A DNA stretch of 64,000 nt from Phycisphaerales bacterium (GTDB taxonomy: Bacteria; Planctomycetota; Phycisphaerae; Phycisphaerales; UBA1924): positions 1 through 64,000 of the forward strand of contig CANHCQ010000006.1 of the NCBI GenBank assembly GCA_947459215.1, in the 5' to 3' direction. Made by a program: the position numbers and the translations under genes. Below, piece after piece: positions 49,593 through 55,578 of the stretch; the first letter of the stretch is position 1; the number at the start of each line of letters is the position of its first letter. The notes under the pieces are model-generated. The model did not search any database. It saw only the letters and a program-made list of their open reading frames with translations, and was not told the origin of the DNA.

Positions 49593-50738
49593 CTACTCGT
49601 CGCCACTTCGCAGCGCATCGATATCCGGCCTGCGCCCAAAGATCGACCGTTTGATCGGCCGCAGTACGCGGACCCGCAGCGGCCACCACACTCTGTGGAT
49701 CGCGCGACGTACCAGCCGCAGCGGCACCAGCACCACCGCGATGAACAGCGCGAAGAACATCCGCTGCAGCCGCACCTTGGTGCGCGGCCATCCCGCAGGC
49801 TGAACCTCGATCGACTCGCGCTCGTCCCGCATCGCTTCCGGAATGAGATGCCGCCACGAGGTCCGCAGCCGGAACCGCTTCCAGCGGCTCTTCCACGCGT
49901 TCACGCTCATCGCCGACTTCACGCCGCCTGCCCGCAGGACGTGCGTCGCATCGTCGATCGTGAAGTAGCAAAACCACGAGCCGATGATCTGGTGATGTCG
50001 CTCGGCCTCCGGCCCGTTCCACGCCTGCCCCGTCCCCTTGGGAACATGCCCGTAACCGTGGTTCTGGTGCAGCGTCAGGAGCTGCCCTGTCGCATCGATC
50101 ACCCGCACGCCGCGACGCACCGCGTTGAAAACAAACCAGTTGTCCCAGCCCGGGCGGCCGACGGCAAACTCGGGCATGTTCTCTACCCAGCGCCCCGGCG
50201 TGAAGCAGAAGAAGTCAATCGCGTTGCTCGGCGAAAGCGTTCCACCCGCAGCGATCTCCGCCAGAATCGCCTCCGCGTTGGGCGCATCCAGATCGAGCAC
50301 CGTTGTCACGTCGACGTCGATCCGCCGCCCCACGATCAGCGTCGGCACCGACTTGTCCACCCGCGCGAGCATCCGACCGAACGACGAATCCAGCATGATG
50401 TCGCCGTTGAGATAGCAAACCCAGGGTGTCCGCGCTTCCCGCGCCGTTCGCAGGATCGCATCGCTCACCAAGGGCGTCCCCAGTTCCGTCTTCTTGATGT
50501 CCGGCCGATGCACCGATGCCGTCCTCTCGGCCATCTCCCGAACGCCCGGATCATCGCCGCACAGGATCAGCGACTCCGGCCGTACCAACTTCACCCAGCT
50601 GTGAATCGCGTTGGTCTGGATCACTCCGGCGTGATCGCGGAAACCCTTGGGGATCGTGACCATCGTGACCGGGGCGTGCACGCCATCGCTCACGAAGCGA
50701 GCGTCGGAGTCGCGAGGGCTGGCGGCGGCGACGGACAT
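49593..50738 (-). CDS. Glycosyltransferase-like protein with C-terminal membrane segment
   Basis: 381 residues from ATG 50738 (AGGAAG just upstream); the upstream open frame is rejected. A GT-A-like fold is suggested by 'VTMVTIPKGFRDHAGVIQTN', 'PESLILCGDDPG' and the putative metal motif 'ARTPWVCYLNGDIMLDSSFG' (N-G-D in a DxD position), with 'FFCFTPGRWVENMPEFAVGR' and 'GWDNWFVFNAVRRGV' downstream. Residues ~320-345 (RMFFALFIAVVLVPLRLVRR) are hydrophobic, perhaps membrane-associated, followed by a basic tail. I cannot name the sugar. It lies 7 nt after a methyltransferase gene in the same orientation, with a GT2 gene on the other strand beyond, a small glycan-modification neighbourhood. Confidence 0.6.
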   Translation of the reverse strand: MSVAAASPRDSDARFVSDGVHAPVTMVTIPKGFRDHAGVIQTNAIHSWVKLVRPESLILCGDDPGVREMAERTASVHRPDIKKTELGTPLVSDAILRTAREARTPWVCYLNGDIMLDSSFGRMLARVDKSVPTLIVGRRIDVDVTTVLDLDAPNAEAILAEIAAGGTLSPSNAIDFFCFTPGRWVENMPEFAVGRPGWDNWFVFNAVRRGVRVIDATGQLLTLHQNHGYGHVPKGTGQAWNGPEAERHHQIIGSWFCYFTIDDATHVLRAGGVKSAMSVNAWKSRWKRFRLRTSWRHLIPEAMRDERESIEVQPAGWPRTKVRLQRMFFALFIAVVLVPLRLVRRAIHRVWWPLRVRVLRPIKRSIFGRRPDIDALRSGDE

Positions 50739-50745
50739 GCTCTTC

Positions 50746-51591
50746 CTAGCGGTTCTCGCTGCCGAAAGCCGCACCGATTCCGGCACCCGGATACCAGTGG
50801 TCCTTGGGCCGCTCCTGGAAATACAGGAACTTGCGGCCGGACTTCCTGGCGAAGTTGTAGATCTCAGGCGTCACGTGGGCGTTGTCGCCGAGGATGATCG
50901 CGCGGTCGCTGAGTTTGCCGGCGATCGTCTCGTACTCGCGGCGCTCGTAGTCGCTGCTGTGGTCGCTGTCGTTGATGAAGAAGTCGATGGGGTCGGTGAT
51001 GGCCTTGAGCGACTCGATCGAGTCGCCGTAGAGGATCTTGCCGACCTCGGCGTACGGGCCCTTGAGCATCCAGCCCGCGCCGGTGTCGATGTCGGTGCCG
51101 AGGTAGCGACCGGGGTGTCCTTCGGCGGCGTTCTTGCGGAGGGCCGCGCACAGGACCACCGAACCCAGGCCCTTCTCGACGCCGGTCTCGACCACGAGGC
51201 GGGGCTTGCAGAGGCGGACGAGGGCGTACCAGCCGGCGCGGCGGGCGTAACGGGCGACGAGGTCGGACAGCTCGCCGCGGGGGCCGGCGTTCTGCGTCTG
51301 CACCCGAACATGCTCAGCGACGTCCCTGTCGGCCGCGAGTTCGGCGATCATGGCCTCGGCCCGCGCGAGCGTCGCGCCGGTGACGCCGCTGACAAAGCCC
51401 GCGAGGTGGGTGAGGTTCAGGTCGGTGAGGTCGTAGGTGAAGTTGGTGGTCTCGCGCGAGGTGGAGAGCCACGACTCCATCTTGGCCCAAATCGGGTTGA
51501 GATAGGACTCGGCAAGGCGCCGGCGCTCGGCGAGCCGGGCGTCCGCAGGGGACTGCCCGCGAAGGCGGGACATCAGGGTCTGGAGTGCCAT
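50746..51591 (-). CDS. Class I SAM-dependent methyltransferase (cephalosporin hydroxylase/MT24-like)
   Basis: 281 residues. 'RLVVETGVEKGLGSVVLCAA' is motif I (E/DxGxxxGxxS) and 'PGRYLGTDIDTGAGWMLKGP' gives the acidic strand 2. 'DPIDFFINDSDHSSDYERRE' (motif IV) and 'DRAIILGDNAHVTPEIYNFA' follow, in the way of methyltransferases that modify sugars or polyketides. The N-terminus is helical. The C-terminus 'FLYFQERPKDHWYPGAGIG' is unknown. A -10-like TAGAAT lies 6 nt before the ATG (51598-51603 on this strand), with no Shine-Dalgarno. First gene of a pair with the glycosyltransferase-like protein. Confidence 0.75.
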   Translation of the reverse strand: MALQTLMSRLRGQSPADARLAERRRLAESYLNPIWAKMESWLSTSRETTNFTYDLTDLNLTHLAGFVSGVTGATLARAEAMIAELAADRDVAEHVRVQTQNAGPRGELSDLVARYARRAGWYALVRLCKPRLVVETGVEKGLGSVVLCAALRKNAAEGHPGRYLGTDIDTGAGWMLKGPYAEVGKILYGDSIESLKAITDPIDFFINDSDHSSDYERREYETIAGKLSDRAIILGDNAHVTPEIYNFARKSGRKFLYFQERPKDHWYPGAGIGAAFGSENR

Positions 51592-51713
51592 GGGGCGATT
51601 CTATTGCGTCTGGAGAGGGGAACCGGGGTGCGATCGCGAACACGCCTCGGACCGTTCAACGCGTGAGCATGCGAGTTCACCGAGACGTCCGACCGCGGGT
51701 GTTCCCAGACCAT

Positions 51714-51751
51714 TCGAGGCTTCGTCGCCAAGCCTCCTCAGCCTCGGCGTC
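51714..51751. repeat. Family C repeat, single copy
   Basis: TCGAGGCTTCGTCGCCAAGC...CTCAGCCTCGGCGTC, preceded by TCCCAGACCA. The same 10-nt flank and core recur at 52865-52913, and the reverse complement at 52778-52816 and 20344-20383. Confidence 0.7.
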
Positions 51752-51805
51752 TTCGGTTCGCGCGGGTGGGCCAGCTTCGGCGTCCGCTCCTCGTACGCTT
51801 CGCCC

Positions 51806-52762
51806 ATGCCCGGTTCCGAGCTCGATGTCTCGAGCGGCCTCAACCCCACCACCCGCGCCAAACGCGCGCTCAAGAACATCGCCAGGCCCATGGGCCTGCG
51901 GCTGGGCGTCTTCACGCAGCACCAACCGGTGGCGCTGCGGGTGCCTGCGCTCTCCGAAGCCCGTCCGGCGGGCGTGCTGCCACGCGTCTCGATCGTCACC
52001 CCCTCGTTCAACCAGCGTCGCTTTCTCGAAGGCACCGTCGAGAGCGTGCTGGGCCAGGGCTACACCAACCTCGAGTACGTCGTGATGGACGGCGGCTCCA
52101 ACGACGGATCCGCCGAGTACCTCCGCTCCGTCGAATCCCGCCTCACCGCGTGGCGCTCCGAGCCCGACAAAGGCCAGGCCGATGCCATCAACAAGGCCTT
52201 CGCGCTCACCTCGGGCGAGATCATGGCGTGGGTGAACTCCGACGACCTGATGCTGCCCGGCGCAATCGACAGCGTCGTCGCGTTCTTCACCGCGCACCCC
52301 GACATCGATGTCGTCTACGGCCAGCGTCTGGTCATCGATCACGACGGCCGCGAGGTCGGGCGATGGGTCCTGCCGCGGCATTCCACCAGCGCGTTCCTGT
52401 GGCGCGACTACATCCCGCAGGAGACGCTGTTCTGGCGGCGGAGCCTGTGGGAACGCTGCGGCTCACGTGTCGATGCGTCGTTCCAGTTCGCCATGGACTG
52501 GGAACTCGTGCTCCGCTTCCACGAGCACGGCGCCCGCTTCGCCCGCCTTCCGCGCTATCTCGGTGCCTTCCGGACCCACGACGAACAAAAGAGCCTCGCT
52601 CAGGTCGAGAAGGTCGGCCGCCCGGAGTTCGAGCGGCTGCGGCAGCGGTACTTCCCGGGCACCTGGTCACGCCATCGCCAACGCCTCGGCGGAGCGCTCT
52701 ATCTGCTGCGTTCGATCGGTTACTCGTGGCTGGAGGGTGCGGGCGTGGTGCAATACCGCTGA
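51806..52762 (+). CDS. Family 2 glycosyltransferase
   Basis: 318 residues from ATG 51806. GT-A domain: 'RVSIVTPSFNQRRFLEGTVE', 'NLEYVVMDGGSNDGSAEYLR', 'SGEIMAWVNSDDLMLPGAID' (S-D-D metal motif) and acceptor/catalytic region 'DASFQFAMDWELVLRFHEHG'. Typical of enzymes adding sugars to exported glycans. The C-terminal ~60 residues are basic and hydrophobic (GGALYLLRSIGYSWLEGAGV). TACGCT lies 6 nt before the ATG without a Shine-Dalgarno; the family C repeat is just upstream. Upstream open frame from 51590 is translated intergenic DNA. The neighbouring divergent methyltransferase and glycosyltransferase suggest a shared glycan target. Confidence 0.88.
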   Translation: MPGSELDVSSGLNPTTRAKRALKNIARPMGLRLGVFTQHQPVALRVPALSEARPAGVLPRVSIVTPSFNQRRFLEGTVESVLGQGYTNLEYVVMDGGSNDGSAEYLRSVESRLTAWRSEPDKGQADAINKAFALTSGEIMAWVNSDDLMLPGAIDSVVAFFTAHPDIDVVYGQRLVIDHDGREVGRWVLPRHSTSAFLWRDYIPQETLFWRRSLWERCGSRVDASFQFAMDWELVLRFHEHGARFARLPRYLGAFRTHDEQKSLAQVEKVGRPEFERLRQRYFPGTWSRHRQRLGGALYLLRSIGYSWLEGAGVVQYR

Positions 52763-52777
52763 GGGCTCGGAGGTGGG

Positions 52778-52913
52778 GACGCCGAGGCTGACGAGTCTTC
52801 GAGGAAGCCTCGGATCGGTCAGCGCGGATGCAGACGATTTCTCAAAGGCGGTCGAACGCCAAAGTCCCAGACCACCGGAGGCTTCGTCGCGGAGCCTCCT
52901 CAGCCTCGGCGTC
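52778..52913. repeat. Family C repeat, inverted pair between convergent genes
   Basis: GACGCCGAGGCTGACGAGTC...GGAAGCCTCGGATC at 52778-52816 and its inverse CCGGAGGCTTCGTCGCGGAG...TCGGCGTC at 52875-52913. They lie between the GT2 stop and the DoxX stop, and could form a long stem. Same orientation logic as family A pairs. Confidence 0.75.
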
Positions 52914-52933
52914 TGTTGGTCATCGTGGTTGGG

Positions 52934-53752
52934 TCATCCCTGCGGCGCGGGCTTGGGCTTGGATACCACCGGCCGGCCGGAGATGGCTCGGTCCATCGAC
53001 AATCCTCCCGCGCCGGCGAACACCAGATTCAGCGCCATCGCCAGCATGGAGCACTGGATAATCAGCGTGTTCCAGTCGCCGCCGAACGTCTCGCGGTTGG
53101 CGGGCAGGATGAAGAACAGCGCGTTGCCTGATTGCATGGCCGGCCCGACCTCGGTGAGCCAGATGGCGCCGAGCATGACGCCCGCGATGCAGAACGCCGC
53201 CACCCGGGTCAGCAGCCCGGTCAGCACCAGAAACCCGCCGATCAACTCCGTCAGCGCCACCGCCCACGCCTGATACAGCGGCCAGTGCCCCTGCGTCACC
53301 TGCGGCGGGAACAGGGGGAACGCCGCCTTGGAATCCGCCGGCACCTTCCCCGCCCCCTGCACCGCCAGCGCGATGCCGTACATCCGCGCCACCTGAATCT
53401 CATTCGGGAAATCCGCTGCCGTGAATGTTCGGGCCGAGTTCTGCACCGGCACCACCGCGAACGACGCCAGCCGCACCGTGCCCTCCGTCGCTGCCCCCTC
53501 GGCCTTGGTCTTCTTTGGAGCCTCCTTGGGTGCGGCGGGGTCCTTGACCGGCTTGGCTGGCTCCGGTGCTTCGCTCGTGACCTTGGCCTGCACGCTCGAA
53601 ACGCCCATGTTCGCCAACGCCGCCGCCTGTTCACCCTTGACCGGCATATCGGCCATGAACTTGCCAAGGCCGGCCCAGATGAATGTGGCCCCCAGCACCA
53701 CGCGGAGGAAGATCGGGGCAACCGAAACGCTAAAGGAATCACGGGTGGACAT
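52934..53752 (-). CDS. DoxX-family membrane protein with a Lys/Pro/Glu-rich insert
   Basis: 272 residues from ATG 53752 (MSTRDSFSVSVAPIFLRVVL). Four helices in DoxX order: 'FLRVVLGATFIWAGLGKFMA', 'LYQAWAVALTELIGGFLVLT', 'RVAAFCIAGVMLGAIWLTEV' and 'IIQCSMLAMALNLVFAGAGG'. DoxX proteins are ~130-160 residues. Here an extra ~115 residues between helices 1 and 2 include a charged EAPEPAKPVKDPAAPKEAPK stretch and a small soluble part. DoxX/DoxD relatives act in thiosulfate or quinone redox chemistry; no partner here supports a specific role. The gene converges with the GT2 gene across the family C inverted pair. Confidence 0.7.
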   Translation of the reverse strand: MSTRDSFSVSVAPIFLRVVLGATFIWAGLGKFMADMPVKGEQAAALANMGVSSVQAKVTSEAPEPAKPVKDPAAPKEAPKKTKAEGAATEGTVRLASFAVVPVQNSARTFTAADFPNEIQVARMYGIALAVQGAGKVPADSKAAFPLFPPQVTQGHWPLYQAWAVALTELIGGFLVLTGLLTRVAAFCIAGVMLGAIWLTEVGPAMQSGNALFFILPANRETFGGDWNTLIIQCSMLAMALNLVFAGAGGLSMDRAISGRPVVSKPKPAPQG

Positions 53753-53867
53753 GGTGTACTCGTGGAATGGGCGCGACGGCCCGAAGGCTTGTTGCCTTTC
53801 CTCGGCCTTCCCTTGCACCCCGCGTGAGAAGTGCCGGTCTTCGCTATGGAATCCCGCCGCGTCCGGT

Positions 53868-53873
53868 TAGAAT
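53868..53873 (+). promoter_or_regulatory. Candidate -10 (TAGAAT) of the tRNA-Leu gene
   Basis: TAGAAT (5 of 6 matches) ends 11 nt before the tRNA 5' end, so initiation ~7 nt downstream fits a short pre-tRNA leader. The -35 is weak (TATGGA at 17 nt spacing). Confidence 0.45.
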
Positions 53874-53884
53874 GGAACCCCCAC

Positions 53885-53968
53885 GCGGGCGTGGCGGAAT
53901 TGGCAAACGCGCGGGATTTAGGTTCCCGTGGCCGCAAGGCCCTGCAGGTTCAAGTCCTGTCGCCCGCA
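53885..53968 (+). tRNA. tRNA-Leu (UAG)
   Basis: 84 nt. Acceptor stem GCGGGCG/CGCCCGC (53885-53891 with 53961-53967), discriminator A53968. Anticodon arm CGGGA-TTTAGGT-TCCCG, whose loop gives anticodon TAG (reads CUA, also other CUN by wobble). Long variable arm (GGCCGCAAGGCC) typical of tRNA-Leu, and a T-arm CAGG-TTCAAGT-CCTG. CCA is not encoded. Confidence 0.96.
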
Positions 53969-53977
53969 TTGGAAGCC

Positions 53978-54041
53978 TGAGGGGGTGAAAGGGTACACGT
54001 GCCTCTCCACGTGCCGCGCTTTTCGCCCCCGGACCCCCTCA
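53978..54041. repeat. Nested inverted repeat downstream of tRNA-Leu
   Basis: Outer arms TGAGGGGGT (53978-53986) and ACCCCCTCA (54033-54041) enclose two CACGTG palindromes (53996-54001, 54008-54013) that can pair with each other. It starts 10 nt after the tRNA. No T-tract, so not a classical terminator; it may be a processing or termination structure, or an unrelated element. Confidence 0.6.
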
Positions 54042-54071
54042 CGTCCCGGCCACGCCCATTCTCCCAAGCGC

Positions 54072-54077
54072 TACCAT
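54072..54077 (+). promoter_or_regulatory. Candidate -10 (TACCAT) for leaderless ferredoxin gene
   Basis: TACCAT ends 7 nt before the ferredoxin ATG; no Shine-Dalgarno is present. Confidence 0.35.
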
Positions 54078-54084
54078 CGGGCGT

Positions 54085-54351
54085 ATGCCTCATGTCATCG
54101 CTGAACCGTGCGTCGGAACCAAGGACACCTCGTGCGTCGAGGTCTGCCCGGTTGACTGCATCCACCCCACCAAGGCCGAGGCTGATTTCGGGAAGACCGA
54201 TCAGCTCTACATCGACCCGGACACCTGCATCGACTGCGGCCTGTGCGTCGACGAGTGCCCGGTGAAGGCGATCTTCCCTCAGGAAGACCTGCCGTCAGAG
54301 TGGAACAAGTTCGTGCAGGTGAATCTGGATTACTACAAAGCCAAGGGCTGA
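54085..54351 (+). CDS. fdxA: 7Fe/8Fe ferredoxin (FdxA type)
   Basis: 88-residue soluble electron carrier. Cysteines: C9, C17, C21 and C25 in 'CVGTKDTSCVEVCPVDCI', and C48, C51, C54 and C58 in 'CIDCGLCVDECPVKAIFP'. By analogy with Azotobacter-type 7Fe ferredoxins, C9, C17 and C58 would bind a [3Fe-4S] cluster, and C21, C48, C51 and C54 a [4Fe-4S]. The spacing C9-x7-C17 is that of the 3Fe/7Fe type, with an extra Cys25 also common there. It ends in the helical 'LPSEWNKFVQVNLDYYKAKG'. It stands alone, so the redox partner is unknown. Confidence 0.93.
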   Translation: MPHVIAEPCVGTKDTSCVEVCPVDCIHPTKAEADFGKTDQLYIDPDTCIDCGLCVDECPVKAIFPQEDLPSEWNKFVQVNLDYYKAKG

Positions 54352-54365
54352 GCGGAAGTGGCGAG

Positions 54366-54417
54366 GTCTGAGGGCTGAGGTTTGAGACCGGAATCGGTCC
54401 ACCTCGAACCCCAGCCC
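54366..54417. terminator. Inverted repeat between ferredoxin and DUF72 genes
   Basis: GGTCTGAGGGCTGAGGTTTG (54366-54385) and, inverted, CCCCAGCCCTCAAACC (54410-54425, running just into the DUF72 stop region) can form a long imperfect stem. The genes are convergent. The GAGGNCTGAGG wording resembles the CCTCAGTCCTCAGTCCTC run at 43091. Confidence 0.45.
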
Positions 54418-55578
54418 TCAAACCTTCCCGCTGCGAAGCTCCGCCGCCAACCGCTCAATCGACCGCGGCGCACTCCCCTCCGCCTTGTTGTTCACGATGA
54501 TGTAGGCCTCGCGCCCGCTGGCCGCGGCTCCGTGGTCCGGCCCGAGGCCGAGCGCTCTCTTTACCATCGCCGCCAGCACATCGCGACTGCGATCGTCCGC
54601 GTCCACAATCCGGTCGAACGGCTCAAAGCGGTGCTTCGCGCTCTCGTACTCCTGCCCCTCGATCAGCAACCACCGCGCCACCAGCGCCGGCTGGCTCTGG
54701 ATAAAAGCGATCAACTTCTCGCGCTCGGTTGAGCCCGCGAGCCGCATCACCTGCTGATCCGGCGGCGGCAGCGCGGGATGCACTGCGAAGCCGTGTGCCA
54801 CGCCGTGCGCCCGCAACACCTCTGCATAGTGCAGCGTCAGCAACTCGTCGTTGCGCACCTCGACCGCATACAGCGGCCTGCCGTCCGTGCCAGTGCCGCT
54901 CTTCGGCAGCCGCTCCAGAAACGCCGCAAGCTTGTCGAGCAGCACGTGCGACCCGCCCAGCTTCTTCACCGACATCGGCGAGAACTGAAACAGGATCGGC
55001 CCCAGCGCGCCGCCCTCGCCAACACCCAGCCCCTGCACGCACGGCCCGACCACATGATCTGTTGCGTACACCGGATCGAGAAACAGCGGATTCGCATCGC
55101 CGATCTGCGCATGCCCGACGCTGAAGGTGGCGTGCTCCGTCACGATCGGCCGCATGCACGCCTGGTGCGCCTTGACGAGGAATCGAAACCCCGGCGGCAC
55201 CTGCGCCCGCAGATCCGCCAACTGACCCACCGACATCGGCTGGTAGTACGTGCGGTCCAATCCCACGGTGCGAAACAGCGGATGCGCCGCATACGCCGAA
55301 AGACCTCGTTTGGAGAGATCCGCGGGACTCTGGTCCCGGCCCCACACCAGGCCCGTCCATCCCGGGAACGACCACGAGGACGTGCCCATCCGCAAGCCCG
55401 ACGGCAGCGCACGCCCAAGTTCGACAAGCTCCCGCCCGTGGGCCGCGGCCTCGATCGGCGCCTTGCCGCGCCCCCCACCGCGTCCGCCAGCCTTTCCCGC
55501 GGCCTTGGCCTGCGGCTTCTCCGGCGGCTCATCTGCAGGACCAAAGAGCCCCGGCGTGTTGTCGTCGCGACGCGTCAC
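54418..55578 (-). CDS. DUF72 family protein
   Basis: 386 residues from GTG 55578, which overlaps the upstream gene's TGA (GTGA), so the two are co-translated. The DUF72 TIM-barrel-like fold is recognisable: 'RMGTSSWSFPGWTGLVW', 'GLSAYAAHPLFRTVGLDRTY', 'PPGFRFLVKAHQACMRPIVT', 'GPILFQFSP', 'RPLYAVEVRNDELLTLHYAE' and 'EAYIIVNNKAEGSAPRSIER'. The function of the family is unknown (nuclease-like roles have been suggested elsewhere). An N-terminal ~45-residue basic tail (KPQAKAAGKAGGRGGGRGK) may be nucleic-acid-binding. Confidence 0.88.
   Translation of the reverse strand: MTRRDDNTPGLFGPADEPPEKPQAKAAGKAGGRGGGRGKAPIEAAAHGRELVELGRALPSGLRMGTSSWSFPGWTGLVWGRDQSPADLSKRGLSAYAAHPLFRTVGLDRTYYQPMSVGQLADLRAQVPPGFRFLVKAHQACMRPIVTEHATFSVGHAQIGDANPLFLDPVYATDHVVGPCVQGLGVGEGGALGPILFQFSPMSVKKLGGSHVLLDKLAAFLERLPKSGTGTDGRPLYAVEVRNDELLTLHYAEVLRAHGVAHGFAVHPALPPPDQQVMRLAGSTEREKLIAFIQSQPALVARWLLIEGQEYESAKHRFEPFDRIVDADDRSRDVLAAMVKRALGLGPDHGAAASGREAYIIVNNKAEGSAPRSIERLAAELRSGKV

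Noticed and set aside
48306..50897. An 863-residue plus-strand frame spanning the SpoIIE phosphatase and glycosyltransferase genes
   Set aside because: Shifted frame over one gene and antisense over the next; extreme Arg/Pro content and no domain.
51590..51806. N-terminal extension of the GT2 protein
   Set aside because: It translates a family C repeat and intergenic sequence; ATG 51806 gives a normal start and has a -10 hexamer next to it.
53885..54041. tRNA-Leu as an integration site of a genomic island
   Set aside because: No integrase, no second tRNA 3' copy and no change in gene content beyond it; only the inverted repeat is odd.
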